From NCBI RefSeq assembly GCF_001513975.1, contig NZ_KQ947984.1:310001-374000 (forward strand): a DNA stretch of 64,000 nt. The letters are read 5' to 3'. The DNA is from Streptomyces curacoi (lineage in GTDB: Bacteria > Actinomycetota > Actinomycetes > Streptomycetales > Streptomycetaceae). Position numbers and translations under genes: made by a program. Below are positions 41,882 to 54,552 of the stretch, in pieces. The stretch's first letter is position 1, and each line of letters starts with the position of its first letter. The notes below the pieces were generated by a model. That model saw only the letters and a list, made by a program, of their open reading frames with translations. It ran no database searches and had not been told where the DNA came from.

Positions 41882-43505
41882 GCTCGCGGTACTCCGCCTC
41901 CGTCGGCTTGGCGATCCGTGTGTGGGGCCCGAACATGGCCCGCGCCAGCCTGGCCCGCACCCGCTCGGACGGTCTGACCCGGCGGCGGACGCCGTGGGCG
42001 TCGACGAGCGGGCCGATCTCGTACGGCGGGTGCTGCTCGTGCTGGGTGAGGGTGAACAGCTGCGCCTGCGAGAGGGGCTCGTGGACCTCGATGTACTCGC
42101 CGTTCGGGAGCCGTTTGATGGCGCCCGTCTCCCGGCCGTGCAGCACCTTGTTCCGGTCCCGGCGCTGCAGCCCGAGACAGATGCGCTTGGTCACCATGAA
42201 GGTGACGACCGGCACGACGAAGACCGCGATCCGCACGAACCAGGTGATCACGTTGATGGACAGATGCAGATGCGTGGCCACGATGTCGTTGCCGCCGCCG
42301 ATCAGCAGCACCGCGTACAGGCTCAGCCAGGCCGCGCCGAGGGCGGTGCGCACGGGCATGTTGCGCGGCCGGTCGAGGATGTGGTGCTCGCGTTTGTCGC
42401 CGGTGACCCACGCCTCCAGGAAGGGGTACACGCCGATCGCGAGAAGGATCAGCGGGAAGAGCGAGAAGGGAATGAAGACGCCCGGTTCCAGGGTGTGGCC
42501 CCAGGCGTTGATCTCCCATCCCGGCATCACCCGGATCAGCCCCTCGGAGAAGCCCAGGTACCAGTCGGGCTGGGCGCCCGTGGTCACCAGGTCCGGGCGG
42601 TAGGGCCCGAACGCCCACACCGGGTTGATGCTGGCGATGCCACCCATGATCGCCAGCACGCCGAAGACGAGGAAGAAGAAGCCGCCCGCCTTGGCCATGT
42701 ACACCGGAAGGAAGGGCATGCCGACGACCGACTTCTCGTCGCGGCCGGGGCCCGGGAACTGCGTGTGCTTGTGGTAGAAGACCAGGATCAGATGGGCGGC
42801 CACCAGGCCGAGCATGATCCCGGGCAGCAGCAGGATGTGGATCGGGTACAGCCGCGCGATGAAGTCCTCACCGGGGAACTCTCCGCCGAAGAGGAAGAAC
42901 GCCACGTACGTCCCGACGATCGGGATGGACAGGATCGCACCGTGGGCGAAGCGCAGGCCGGTGCCGGACAGCAGGTCGTCGGGGAGGGAGTAGCCGGTCA
43001 GACCGGTGATGATGCCGAGCATCAGCAGGGTCCAGCCGAACACCCAGTTGAGCTCGCGTGGCTTGCGGAAGGCGCCAGTGAAGAACACCCGCATCATGTG
43101 CACCATCATGCCGGTGATGAAGACCAGCGCCGCCCAGTGGTGGATCTGCCGCATGAGCAGCCCGCCGCGCACGTCGAAGCTGATGTCGAGCGTGGACTCG
43201 TAGGCCCTGGTCATCAGGACACCGTTGAGCGGCTCGTAGGAGCCGTTGTAGACGACCTCGTGGGTGCTCGGATCGAAGAACAGGGTGAGGTAGACGCCGG
43301 TGAGGATCAGGACGAGGAAGCTGTAGAGGGAGACCTCGCCCAGCATGAAGGACCAGTGGTCCGGGAAGACCTTGCGCATGTTGGCCTTGGCCACCGCGTA
43401 GATCCCGAGCCGGCCGTCGGCCCAGTCGGCGACCCTCTCGCCCTTGCCGGGAGCCTCCCTGCGCGCGGCTTTCGCCCTGTCGTTCCCCGCTCGTGCGCCG
43501 TCCAT
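41859..43505 (-). CDS. Orphan cytochrome b (QcrB-type)
   Basis: 548 residues from ATG 43505, which has GGGGAGG upstream. Actinobacterial QcrB: eight or more membrane spans, haem-ligand His pairs in QIHHWAALVFITGMMVHMM and PIHILLLPGIMLGLVAAHL, and the quinol-site motif QPDWYLGFSEGL (PDWY in place of PEWY). The C-terminal tail (about 430-548) is cytoplasmic and basic. QcrB works with the Rieske protein QcrA and dihaem QcrC, but neither gene is here, and Streptomyces normally has qcrCAB elsewhere. This is therefore probably a second copy that could swap into the bc1 complex or serve another donor. Confidence 0.9.
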   Translation of the reverse strand: MDGARAGNDRAKAARREAPGKGERVADWADGRLGIYAVAKANMRKVFPDHWSFMLGEVSLYSFLVLILTGVYLTLFFDPSTHEVVYNGSYEPLNGVLMTRAYESTLDISFDVRGGLLMRQIHHWAALVFITGMMVHMMRVFFTGAFRKPRELNWVFGWTLLMLGIITGLTGYSLPDDLLSGTGLRFAHGAILSIPIVGTYVAFFLFGGEFPGEDFIARLYPIHILLLPGIMLGLVAAHLILVFYHKHTQFPGPGRDEKSVVGMPFLPVYMAKAGGFFFLVFGVLAIMGGIASINPVWAFGPYRPDLVTTGAQPDWYLGFSEGLIRVMPGWEINAWGHTLEPGVFIPFSLFPLILLAIGVYPFLEAWVTGDKREHHILDRPRNMPVRTALGAAWLSLYAVLLIGGGNDIVATHLHLSINVITWFVRIAVFVVPVVTFMVTKRICLGLQRRDRNKVLHGRETGAIKRLPNGEYIEVHEPLSQAQLFTLTQHEQHPPYEIGPLVDAHGVRRRVRPSERVRARLARAMFGPHTRIAKPTEAEYRELTSGDHH

Positions 43506-43655
43506 ACGTCGTCGCCTCCCCGTCGGATCAACCACAGGGTTACATGGCCCCACCGGCTGAGCCAACGGGGCGAGCAGCCGGGTGAGCGGGCGCCGCGAGC
43601 CCCCGGCGTGGCCGGACCCGGCCCGCTGTCGGACGCCGCCGCGCCGGGTGCGCCG

Positions 43656-44378
43656 CTACCCCCGGACGATCCCCCGCGCCCGCGCCTCCCCCAGCCACTT
43701 CGGGAACTCGCCGACCAAGCGGTCGTACAACTCGCTGTCGGACACCTTCCGCGGCTCGGAACCGGCGTGGAAGAACCCGGCGTTGTCGACGACCCGCTTG
43801 TCGGGAACGGACAGCTCGTCGAGCTTGCGCAGGTACTCGAACTGTCTGCTTCCCGGGTCCCCGAACCCGATGAACTGCCAGAACAGCGGCAGCCGCGCCG
43901 CCTTGCACAGGTACCGTTCCGCGGCGAGCTTGTTGACGGGCCCGCCGTCGGTCTGGAACACGACCAGGGCGGGAGCCGTCGACCCGCTGTCCAGGTAGTG
44001 GTCGATGACGGCGTCCATGGCCAGGTGGTAGCTGGTCTTGCCCATGTGCCCGAGGCCGGCCACGATCCGCTCGATCCGCCCCCGGTGATCGGCCAGCGCG
44101 ATGTCGGTCACGGCGTCGACGTCGGTGGAGAAGAACACCACCGGCACGGTCCCGTCGTCGTCGAAGTGCGCCGACAGCCCGAGCACCCGGTCGGCGAGCG
44201 CCTGCACGCTGCCGTCCTTGTAGTACGGCTTCATCGACCCGGAGTAGTCGACCACCAGGTAGACCGCTGCCCGCACCCCGTCCAGCCCGTGCTTGCGGAG
44301 CGACACCCCGGCGCTCTTGTACAAGCTGACCAGCGCGGGCGCGGCCTCCTCCACCTTGCTGAGACTGATCGCGGCCAT
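43656..44378 (-). CDS. vWA-domain protein, TerF-like
   Basis: 240 residues from ATG 44378, after GGGGGAGACC; an in-frame ATG at 44399 is less likely. Residues 33-230 form a vWA domain: AAVYLVVDYSGSMKPYYKDG with MIDAS DYSGS, MGKTSYHLAMDAVIDHYL with the Thr, and VVFQTDGGPVN with the last Asp. VEEAAPALVSLYKSAGVSL before it is the TerF-type linker. Tellurite/stress systems combine such proteins with TerD homologues, none of which is adjacent. It lies 150 bases downstream of the cytochrome b start, on the same strand. Confidence 0.88.
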   Translation of the reverse strand: MAAISLSKVEEAAPALVSLYKSAGVSLRKHGLDGVRAAVYLVVDYSGSMKPYYKDGSVQALADRVLGLSAHFDDDGTVPVVFFSTDVDAVTDIALADHRGRIERIVAGLGHMGKTSYHLAMDAVIDHYLDSGSTAPALVVFQTDGGPVNKLAAERYLCKAARLPLFWQFIGFGDPGSRQFEYLRKLDELSVPDKRVVDNAGFFHAGSEPRKVSDSELYDRLVGEFPKWLGEARARGIVRG

Positions 44379-44504
44379 ACGGTCTCCCCCCTCGCGCATC
44401 TCACCGACTGTGAGGTTACGACACCTCCGGCCCCGCCTCCCCGTCCGTCCACAGGTGACCGCGCCGGCCCGGCAGGTGCGGGCGGGTCTCGGTCCGGGAA
44501 AGGC

Positions 44505-44553
44505 GACGGCGCCCGCCCATTCGTCCGGTCGGGGACAAGGGGCAGGCGCCGTC
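44505..44553. terminator. Possible terminator after gltD
   Basis: GACGGCGCC (44505-44513) and GGCGCCGTC (44545-44553) are perfect arms 31 bases apart, between gltD and the TerF-like gene. A shorter GTGACC/GGTCAC hairpin lies nearer gltD at 44589-44604. One or both probably end the gltBD transcript. Confidence 0.4.
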
Positions 44554-44618
44554 AGTGTTCCGTACGCCGTTGTACGGGACGTAGGTGAGTGACCGTCAGG
44601 TCACCGTTGTCGGACCGC

Positions 44619-46074
44619 TCAGACCATCAGCGCGCGGTCCGTCGGCCGGATCGGGGCCGGCAGGTCGCTGGCGCCGGTCAGGAAGCGGTCGACCCCGCGG
44701 GCGGCCGAGCGGCCCTCCGCGATCGCCCAGACGATGAGCGACTGGCCACGGCCCGCGTCACCGGCGACGAACACGCCCGGCACGTTGGTCTGGAAGTCGG
44801 CGTCGCGGGCGATGTTGCCGCGCTCGTCGAGGTCCAGGCCGAACTGGTCGACCAGGCCGTTCTCGCGGTCGGTGCCGGTGAAGCCCATCGCCAGCGTCAC
44901 GAGCTGGGCGGGGATCTTGCGCTCGGTGCCCGGCTTCTGGGTCAGCTTGCCGTCGATGAACTCCACCTCGGTGAGGTGCAGCCACTGGACGTTGCCGTCC
45001 TCGTCGCCCTCGAAGTGGGTGGTGGAGACGGAGTAGACCCGCTCGCCGCCCTCCTCGTGGGCCGAGGTGACCTTGTAGAGCATCGGGAAGGTCGGCCACG
45101 GCTGGGAGACCGGGTTCCGCTCGTCGTTCGGGCGGGGCATGATCTCCAGCTGCGTCACCGAGGCCGCGCCCTGGCGGTGGGCGGTGCCCACGCAGTCGGC
45201 GCCGGTGTCGCCACCGCCGATGACGACGACGTGCTTGCCCTCGGCCGAGATCGGGGGCGCCACGAAGTCGCCCTCCTGGACCTTGTTGGCCAGCGGCAGG
45301 TACTCCATGGCCTGGTAGATGCCCTTGAGCTCGCGGCCGGGGACCGGGAGGTCACGGGCGGTCGTCGCGCCGACGGCCAGGACCACGGCGTCGTACCGCT
45401 TCTTCAGGTCGGTCGCCTTGAGGTCGCGGCCGATCTCGATGCCGGTACGGAAGCGGGTGCCCTCCGCGCGCATCTGCTCGATACGGCGGTTGATGTGCCG
45501 CTTCTCCATCTTGAACTCGGGGATGCCGTAGCGGAGGAGGCCCCCGACGCGGTCCGCGCGCTCGTAGACGGCGACGGTGTGACCGGCCCGGGTCAGCTGC
45601 TGGGCGGCGGCGAGACCCGCCGGGCCCGAGCCGATGACCGCGACCGTCTTGCCGGACAGGCGCTCCGGGATCTGCGGCGCGACATCGCCGCTGTCCCACG
45701 CCTTGTCGATGATCGAGACCTCGACGTTCTTGATGGTGACGGCCGGCTGGTTGATGCCGAGCACACACGCCGACTCACAGGGAGCGGGGCACAGACGGCC
45801 CGTGAACTCCGGGAAGTTGTTCGTCGCGTGCAGGCGCTCGGAGGCGGCCGCCCAGTCCTCGCGGTAGGCGTAGTCGTTCCACTCGGGGATCAGGTTCCCG
45901 AGCGGGCAGCCGTTGTGGCAGAACGGGATGCCGCAGTCCATGCACCGGCTGGCCTGCTTGCTGATGATCGGCAGCAGGGAGCCGGGGACGTAGACCTCGT
46001 TCCAGTCCTTGACGCGCTCACCGACGGGGCGGGACTTGGCGACCTCGCGACCGTGGTTCAAGAAGCCCTTCGGG

Positions 46075-46082
<8 letters not shown>
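44619..46082 (-). CDS. gltD: Glutamate synthase (NADPH) small subunit
   Basis: 487 residues. N-terminal double [4Fe-4S] region: [17 protein letters not shown] and [12 protein letters not shown]. Then FAD site [15 protein letters not shown] and NADPH site [14 protein letters not shown], and the final [17 protein letters not shown]. It passes electrons from NADPH to GltB, which makes two glutamates from glutamine and 2-oxoglutarate. Its ATG lies within the last codons of gltB (8-base ATGGCTGA overlap), so translation is coupled. Confidence 0.97.
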
Positions 46083-50670
<4,588 letters not shown>

Positions 50671-50764
50671 CGGCTCTCCCGTCGTCGTCATGTGGCATAT
50701 ACAAGGTGCCGAGGGACGACGTTGGCCCTCTGCGTGATCGCAAAATTTCGTGCAGGTTACATGA

Positions 50765-50800
50765 TGGAACGGTTCTCGGGAACCGGGATACTCCGTTCCA
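50765..50800. promoter_or_regulatory. Inverted repeat in the gltB promoter region
   Basis: TGGAACGG (50765-50772) and CCGTTCCA (50793-50800) are exact inverted arms; a nested GGTTC/GAACC hairpin lies at 50771-50784. It covers the spacer of the suggested gltB promoter, so it may be an operator for a nitrogen or amino acid regulator. The regulator is unknown. Confidence 0.45.
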
Positions 50801-51008
50801 ACATGCGGACGCCACGGCTTACGGCGGGGGTCCCGCGCACATGGCTTGAAGTATGTGGGGACCGAGCGGGACAGGTCTATGTCCGTCGATCCGAGGTGAC
50901 GGAGGGGGCGTCGTCGCCCACCCCGCGAGTGCGCCGCAGGCGTCATTGCCCACAGCGCTTACGGCTCATGCCCGGTGGTTAAGCACTCGAAACCAGCGAG
51001 TAACGGCT

Positions 51009-51032
51009 ACTTATGCGGCCCAACGCATAAGT
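51009..51032. terminator. Hairpin at the 3' end of the VIT-family gene
   Basis: ACTTATGCG and CGCATAAGT form a 9-bp stem with loop GCCCAA, eleven bases past the stop of the minus-strand gene. It is AT-richer than other terminators here. Confidence 0.6.
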
Positions 51033-51042
51033 TCCAGCCGAA

Positions 51043-51774
51043 CTATCCTACGGCCGTTCCGAACAAGCTGCCCAGGGCGTACGTCACACCGGCCGCGGCA
51101 CCACCGAGCGCGAGCTGACGCAGCCCGCTGAACCACCAGGTCCGCGCCGTCACCTTGGCCACGACCGCACCGCACAGGAACAGCCCGAGCAGCGCGAGCA
51201 GTACGGCCGGCCACAGCGCGGTCGCCCCGAGCAGATACGGCAGTACGGGCAGCAGGGCGCCCAGCGCGAAGGACCCGAACGACGACACCGCCGCGACCAG
51301 GGGCGACGGCAGATCGCCGGGGTCGATGCCGAGCTCCTCGCGGGCATGGATCTCCAGGGCCAGCTCGGGATCGCGGGAGAGCTGCTCGGCCACGGCACGG
51401 GCGAGCTTCGGCTCCACGCCCCGGCTCTCATAGAGGGCCGCGAGCTCGGCCTGCTCGTCCTTCGGGTGCTTTCTCAGCTCGCGACGCTCGACCTCCAGCT
51501 CGGCCTCGACGAGCTCGCGCTGCGAGGCGACGGAGGTGTACTCACCGGCGGCCATGGAGAAGGCACCGGCGGCGAGCCCGGCGAGCCCGCTCAGCACGAC
51601 GGTCTGATGACTGACCGACCCGCCCGCGACACCGGTCATCAGGGCGAGGTTCGAGACCAGGCCGTCCATCGCACCGAAGACCGCGGGGCGCAGCCAGCCG
51701 CCGTTCACATCCCGGTGCGTGTGGTTGTCGCGGTGCGCCTCATGCAGCGCCGCCTCGGTCTCGATGATGGCCAT
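51043..51774 (-). CDS. VIT1/CCC1-family iron/manganese transporter
   Basis: 243 residues; ATG after AGGGGACTTC. The family opening GGWLRPAVFGAMDGLVSNLALMTGVAGG (in part) includes the metal-path Asp in AMDGLVSN. FSMAAGEYTSVASQRE is the conserved second-helix motif, and a ~80-residue acidic helical segment (RELVEAELEVERRELRKHP) is the metal-binding loop. Three more spans end the chain. It should export Fe2+ or Mn2+ from the cytoplasm. An iron-box-like palindrome lies just upstream, fitting induction when iron is plentiful or repression by an IdeR/DmdR regulator. Confidence 0.88.
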   Translation of the reverse strand: MAIIETEAALHEAHRDNHTHRDVNGGWLRPAVFGAMDGLVSNLALMTGVAGGSVSHQTVVLSGLAGLAAGAFSMAAGEYTSVASQRELVEAELEVERRELRKHPKDEQAELAALYESRGVEPKLARAVAEQLSRDPELALEIHAREELGIDPGDLPSPLVAAVSSFGSFALGALLPVLPYLLGATALWPAVLLALLGLFLCGAVVAKVTARTWWFSGLRQLALGGAAAGVTYALGSLFGTAVG

Positions 51775-51791
51775 GAAGTCCCCCTGGGAGC

Positions 51792-51810
51792 TTAGGAAAG
51801 GCTGCCTTTA
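51792..51810. promoter_or_regulatory. Iron-box-like site (DmdR/IdeR) before the VIT gene
   Basis: TTAGGAAAGGCTGCCTTTA is an imperfect 19-base palindrome that matches the iron-box pattern TTAGGTTAGGCTAACCTAA at 13 positions. It lies 18-36 bases before the VIT-family start codon, where a bound regulator would act directly on the promoter or as an activator. Confidence 0.6.
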
Positions 51811-51872
51811 GACAATTTCTACTCTTGGACAACACCCAATCTATGCCGGGAAATTCCCTCCCGCCAGCAAGG

Positions 51873-51891
51873 AAAGGCTGCGCTAACCTGC
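51873..51891. promoter_or_regulatory. Second, weaker iron-box-like site
   Basis: Read on the minus strand, GCAGGTTAGCGCAGCCTTT shares 12 of 19 positions with the iron-box consensus, including the block AGGTTAG. It lies between the VIT gene and the divergent ADP-ribosylglycohydrolase operon and could affect either. Confidence 0.35.
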
Positions 51892-52044
51892 GCTTTTACC
51901 TAGAACGCTCATTCGTAGCCCTCACCGCTCAGATGCCGACCGGGTGACACTGAGGCCTCCGAGGCTCAGGTCAACCGCCGACGGTGGGACACATCCGCAA
52001 AGGGCTCCGCGCCCTGGGCGGAGCCCCCGGAGGAGAGGCCGCGC

Positions 52045-53112
52045 ATGCCATCGATCGCCCGCATCCCCTCGGTCCCGGCGCCCGGGGACGCCGCCGAACT
52101 CCGCGAACGGGCACGCGGCGCGCTGCTGGGCCTCGCGGTCGGTGACGCGCTGGGCGCCCCGGCGGAGAACATGAAGCCCTCCGAGATCCGCGCCCGCTGG
52201 GGCCGCATCACGGGATTCGTCACCGAGAGCCCGGCCGGCACGGACGACACCGAGTACGCGATCTTCTCGGGCCTCCTCCTCGCCCGCCACGGCTCGGCCC
52301 TCACCCCGGCCCATGTGGAGACGGCCTGGCACGAGTGGATCGCGGACCGCGCGGAAGGCCCCTTCCGGGGCGCGGGCTTCAGCGAACGCGGCACGCTGGA
52401 GAACCTCCGCCGGGGGCTGGCGGCCCCCATCTCGGCCCAGCACCGCCACGCCTGGAGCGACGGACTCGCCATGCGGGCGGCCCCCTTCGGGGTCTTCGCG
52501 GCGGGCCGCCCGGCGGAGGCCGCCCGCCTGGTGGCGATCGACGGCTCGGTGAGCCACGACGGTGAGGGCATCTACGGCGGCCAGGCGGTGGCGGCCGGTG
52601 TCGCGGCGGCGATGGCGGGCGCCCCCACGATCGCCGTGGTCGCCTCGGCCCTGGCGGTCGTTCCCGACGACTCCTGGACGGCCCGCTCCCTGCGCCGCGC
52701 CGTGGCGGTGGCCCACCGCGGCGAACGCGCGGTCCGCTCGGCGGTGGTCATCGGCGGCTACCCCTGGACCGACCTGGCCCCCGAGGCCGTGGCGCTGGCC
52801 TTCGGCGCCTACGCGGCGGCGGACGGCGACTTCGTCCAGGCCGTACTGACGGCCGTGAACATGGGCCGGGACGCGGATACGACGGCGGCGGTGGCGGGAG
52901 CGCTGGCGGGTGCGACGCAGGGGGCGTCGGCGATCCCCACGGAGTGGGCGTCGGCGATCGGCCCGGCGCGCGGCAGCTGCCTGCCGTCGATGGCCGGGCA
53001 CCACGTACTGGAGGTGGCGGAGTTGCTGGTGCCGGAGGAGGGCGGGAAATGGGGGGCGGGGGGACTCGTACCGGGTGAGGCTCCGGCACCGCGCGAGGGA
53101 GTACGACGATGA
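52045..53112 (+). CDS. ADP-ribosylglycohydrolase family protein 1
   Basis: 355 residues; ATG after GGAGAGG. DraG/ARH fold: LLGLAVGDALGAPAENM at the start, GTDDTEYAIFS with the first metal-binding acidic cluster, and NMGRDADTTAAVAGALAGA with the second (DADT). All metal-site residues are present, so it should be active. The family removes ADP-ribose from proteins or small molecules, or hydrolyses related N-glycosides. First of four paralogues; coupled to the next by ATGA. Confidence 0.92.
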   Translation: MPSIARIPSVPAPGDAAELRERARGALLGLAVGDALGAPAENMKPSEIRARWGRITGFVTESPAGTDDTEYAIFSGLLLARHGSALTPAHVETAWHEWIADRAEGPFRGAGFSERGTLENLRRGLAAPISAQHRHAWSDGLAMRAAPFGVFAAGRPAEAARLVAIDGSVSHDGEGIYGGQAVAAGVAAAMAGAPTIAVVASALAVVPDDSWTARSLRRAVAVAHRGERAVRSAVVIGGYPWTDLAPEAVALAFGAYAAADGDFVQAVLTAVNMGRDADTTAAVAGALAGATQGASAIPTEWASAIGPARGSCLPSMAGHHVLEVAELLVPEEGGKWGAGGLVPGEAPAPREGVRR

Positions 53113-54545
53113 GACCGCCCACGCCGTGGGACGAGGGCACGCCGACGGCGGCACCCCCGGACGCCGATCCCATGCCCCTCACACAGCCGAACGAACCCGC
53201 ACCCGCCGACGGCGAAAACACCCCACCAGGCCCACCCGCACCCGACAACAACGAACACACCCCACCCACTCCCCACCACAAAGCCGCACCCGCCGACGGC
53301 GAGAACACCCCACCAGGCCCACCCGCACCCGCCGACGGCGAGAACACCCCACTGGGGCCACCCGCACCCGACGACGAAAGTCGCACGGGTGGTGCGGGTG
53401 GGAAACAACCGGCCGAAGGCGAAGCCGAGGCCGGACAACGCGTCCTGGGCCTCCTGCTCGGCCTGGCCGCAGGCGACGCCGCCGGCTGGCCCGCCGCCCG
53501 CCACCGAGCCGCCCGCATGCCCGACTGGACCCGCCGCCTCACCCGCGAACTCGACACCTTCGCCGAACACAACGCGACCACCACCCTCCCCGTCCCCATC
53601 GCGCTCAACCAACCCCCCGAGCCCCTCCGCCTGGGCCCCTCCGACGACGCGGAATGGGCGGCCTTCGCCGCGGAGGCCGTACTCCGCGCCGGCGACGACT
53701 CCGCCCTCGGCGACCTGAGCCGAGAACGCCGCACCCGAGCCGCGATCGACCTGACCTGGACCGCCGTGGCCGACGAAGTCGCCGCCGCGGCGGACCGCGC
53801 CCCCGAGGTCGAGTCGGCGATCCTCCCCCTGCGCGCCCGCATCTCCGTCCGGGCCGGTCTCGGCAACCTCGCCACCGGCCTGCGCCCGCCCGCCACCGGC
53901 CACGACAACCCGCACTACTTCGACGACGCGGCCTGCGTACGGGCCTGCGTCCTGGCCGTCGCCCACCCGGGCGACCCCCGGGGCGCCGCCGACCTCGCCG
54001 AGTTCGACGCCCGCTACACCCAGGACGGCGACGGCGTCCACGGCGCGCGGGCGATGGCGGCGGCGATCGCGCTGGCCCTGACCGGCGTGAACACCGAGGC
54101 CTGTGTGGCGGCGGCACTCGCCGAGCTCCCGGAGGAGACGGAGATCGGCCGCAACGCCCGCCACGCGCTGCAGCTCGCCCGGGACGCCGACAGCGCCTTC
54201 GCCCTGATCCCCCTCCTCGAACACCAGATCGTCGACCACGTCTACAGCTACGGCATCGCCGCGGCGGAAACGGTCCCGGTCGCCCTGGCCCTCGCGGTCG
54301 CGGCGGACGGCCGTATCGCCGAGGCGGTCCCCGCCGCCGCGTGCCTGTCCCGGGTCGCGGACTCGGCGCCGGCCCTGGTGGGCGCACTGACGGGCGCACT
54401 GGGCGGCGGCGCGTCGATCCCGGCGACCTGGCGCGACACCTGCCGGACCCTCTCCGGCTGCGTACTCCCCCGGCTCACCGGCACGGACCTGGTGGAACTC
54501 GCCGAACTCCTGGAAGCCACGCAACCGGCCCGACCAGAGGGATGA
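53109..54545 (+). CDS. ADP-ribosylglycohydrolase family protein 2, probably inactive
   Basis: 478 residues from ATG 53109 (ATGA overlap). The first ~105 residues are Pro-rich repeats (PADGENTPPGPPAP). The DraG domain follows, GLAAGDAAGWPAARH, but the first metal cluster reads LGPSDDAEW instead of TDDT and the second reads SRVADSAPAL instead of GRDADS/T, so the Thr and first Asp are replaced. It probably lacks metal and activity, perhaps serving as a binding or regulatory partner of its neighbours. Ends seven bases before paralogue 3. Confidence 0.88.
   Translation: MRPPTPWDEGTPTAAPPDADPMPLTQPNEPAPADGENTPPGPPAPDNNEHTPPTPHHKAAPADGENTPPGPPAPADGENTPLGPPAPDDESRTGGAGGKQPAEGEAEAGQRVLGLLLGLAAGDAAGWPAARHRAARMPDWTRRLTRELDTFAEHNATTTLPVPIALNQPPEPLRLGPSDDAEWAAFAAEAVLRAGDDSALGDLSRERRTRAAIDLTWTAVADEVAAAADRAPEVESAILPLRARISVRAGLGNLATGLRPPATGHDNPHYFDDAACVRACVLAVAHPGDPRGAADLAEFDARYTQDGDGVHGARAMAAAIALALTGVNTEACVAAALAELPEETEIGRNARHALQLARDADSAFALIPLLEHQIVDHVYSYGIAAAETVPVALALAVAADGRIAEAVPAAACLSRVADSAPALVGALTGALGGGASIPATWRDTCRTLSGCVLPRLTGTDLVELAELLEATQPARPEG
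53209..53379 (+). repeat. Tandem repeat coding the Pro-rich tail of paralogue 2
   Basis: Units starting GCACCCGCCGACGGCGA recur three times, with a diverged unit between them; the best two copies are adjacent and nearly identical over about 39 bases. The encoded unit is PADGENTPPGPPA. In frame throughout. Confidence 0.7.
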
Positions 54546-54552
54546 TTCGGGC

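Larger units (their letters stand above)
50671..51042. other. Intergenic region, gltB promoter and VIT gene 3' side
   Basis: No gene is visible. On the minus strand, TTCCCG and TAACCT at 17-base spacing (about 50750-50780) are a possible gltB promoter, overlapped by the inverted repeat at 50765-50800. The left part is AT-rich (GCAAAATTTCG). A hairpin at 51009-51032 belongs to the end of the VIT-family gene. Confidence 0.5.

Noticed and set aside
43656-44378. Treating the TerF-like gene as part of the 12957-18637 system
   Set aside because: It lies 25 kb away in another operon context and its vWA domain is of a different type (DYSGS, TerF-like linker) from the TerY-like one.
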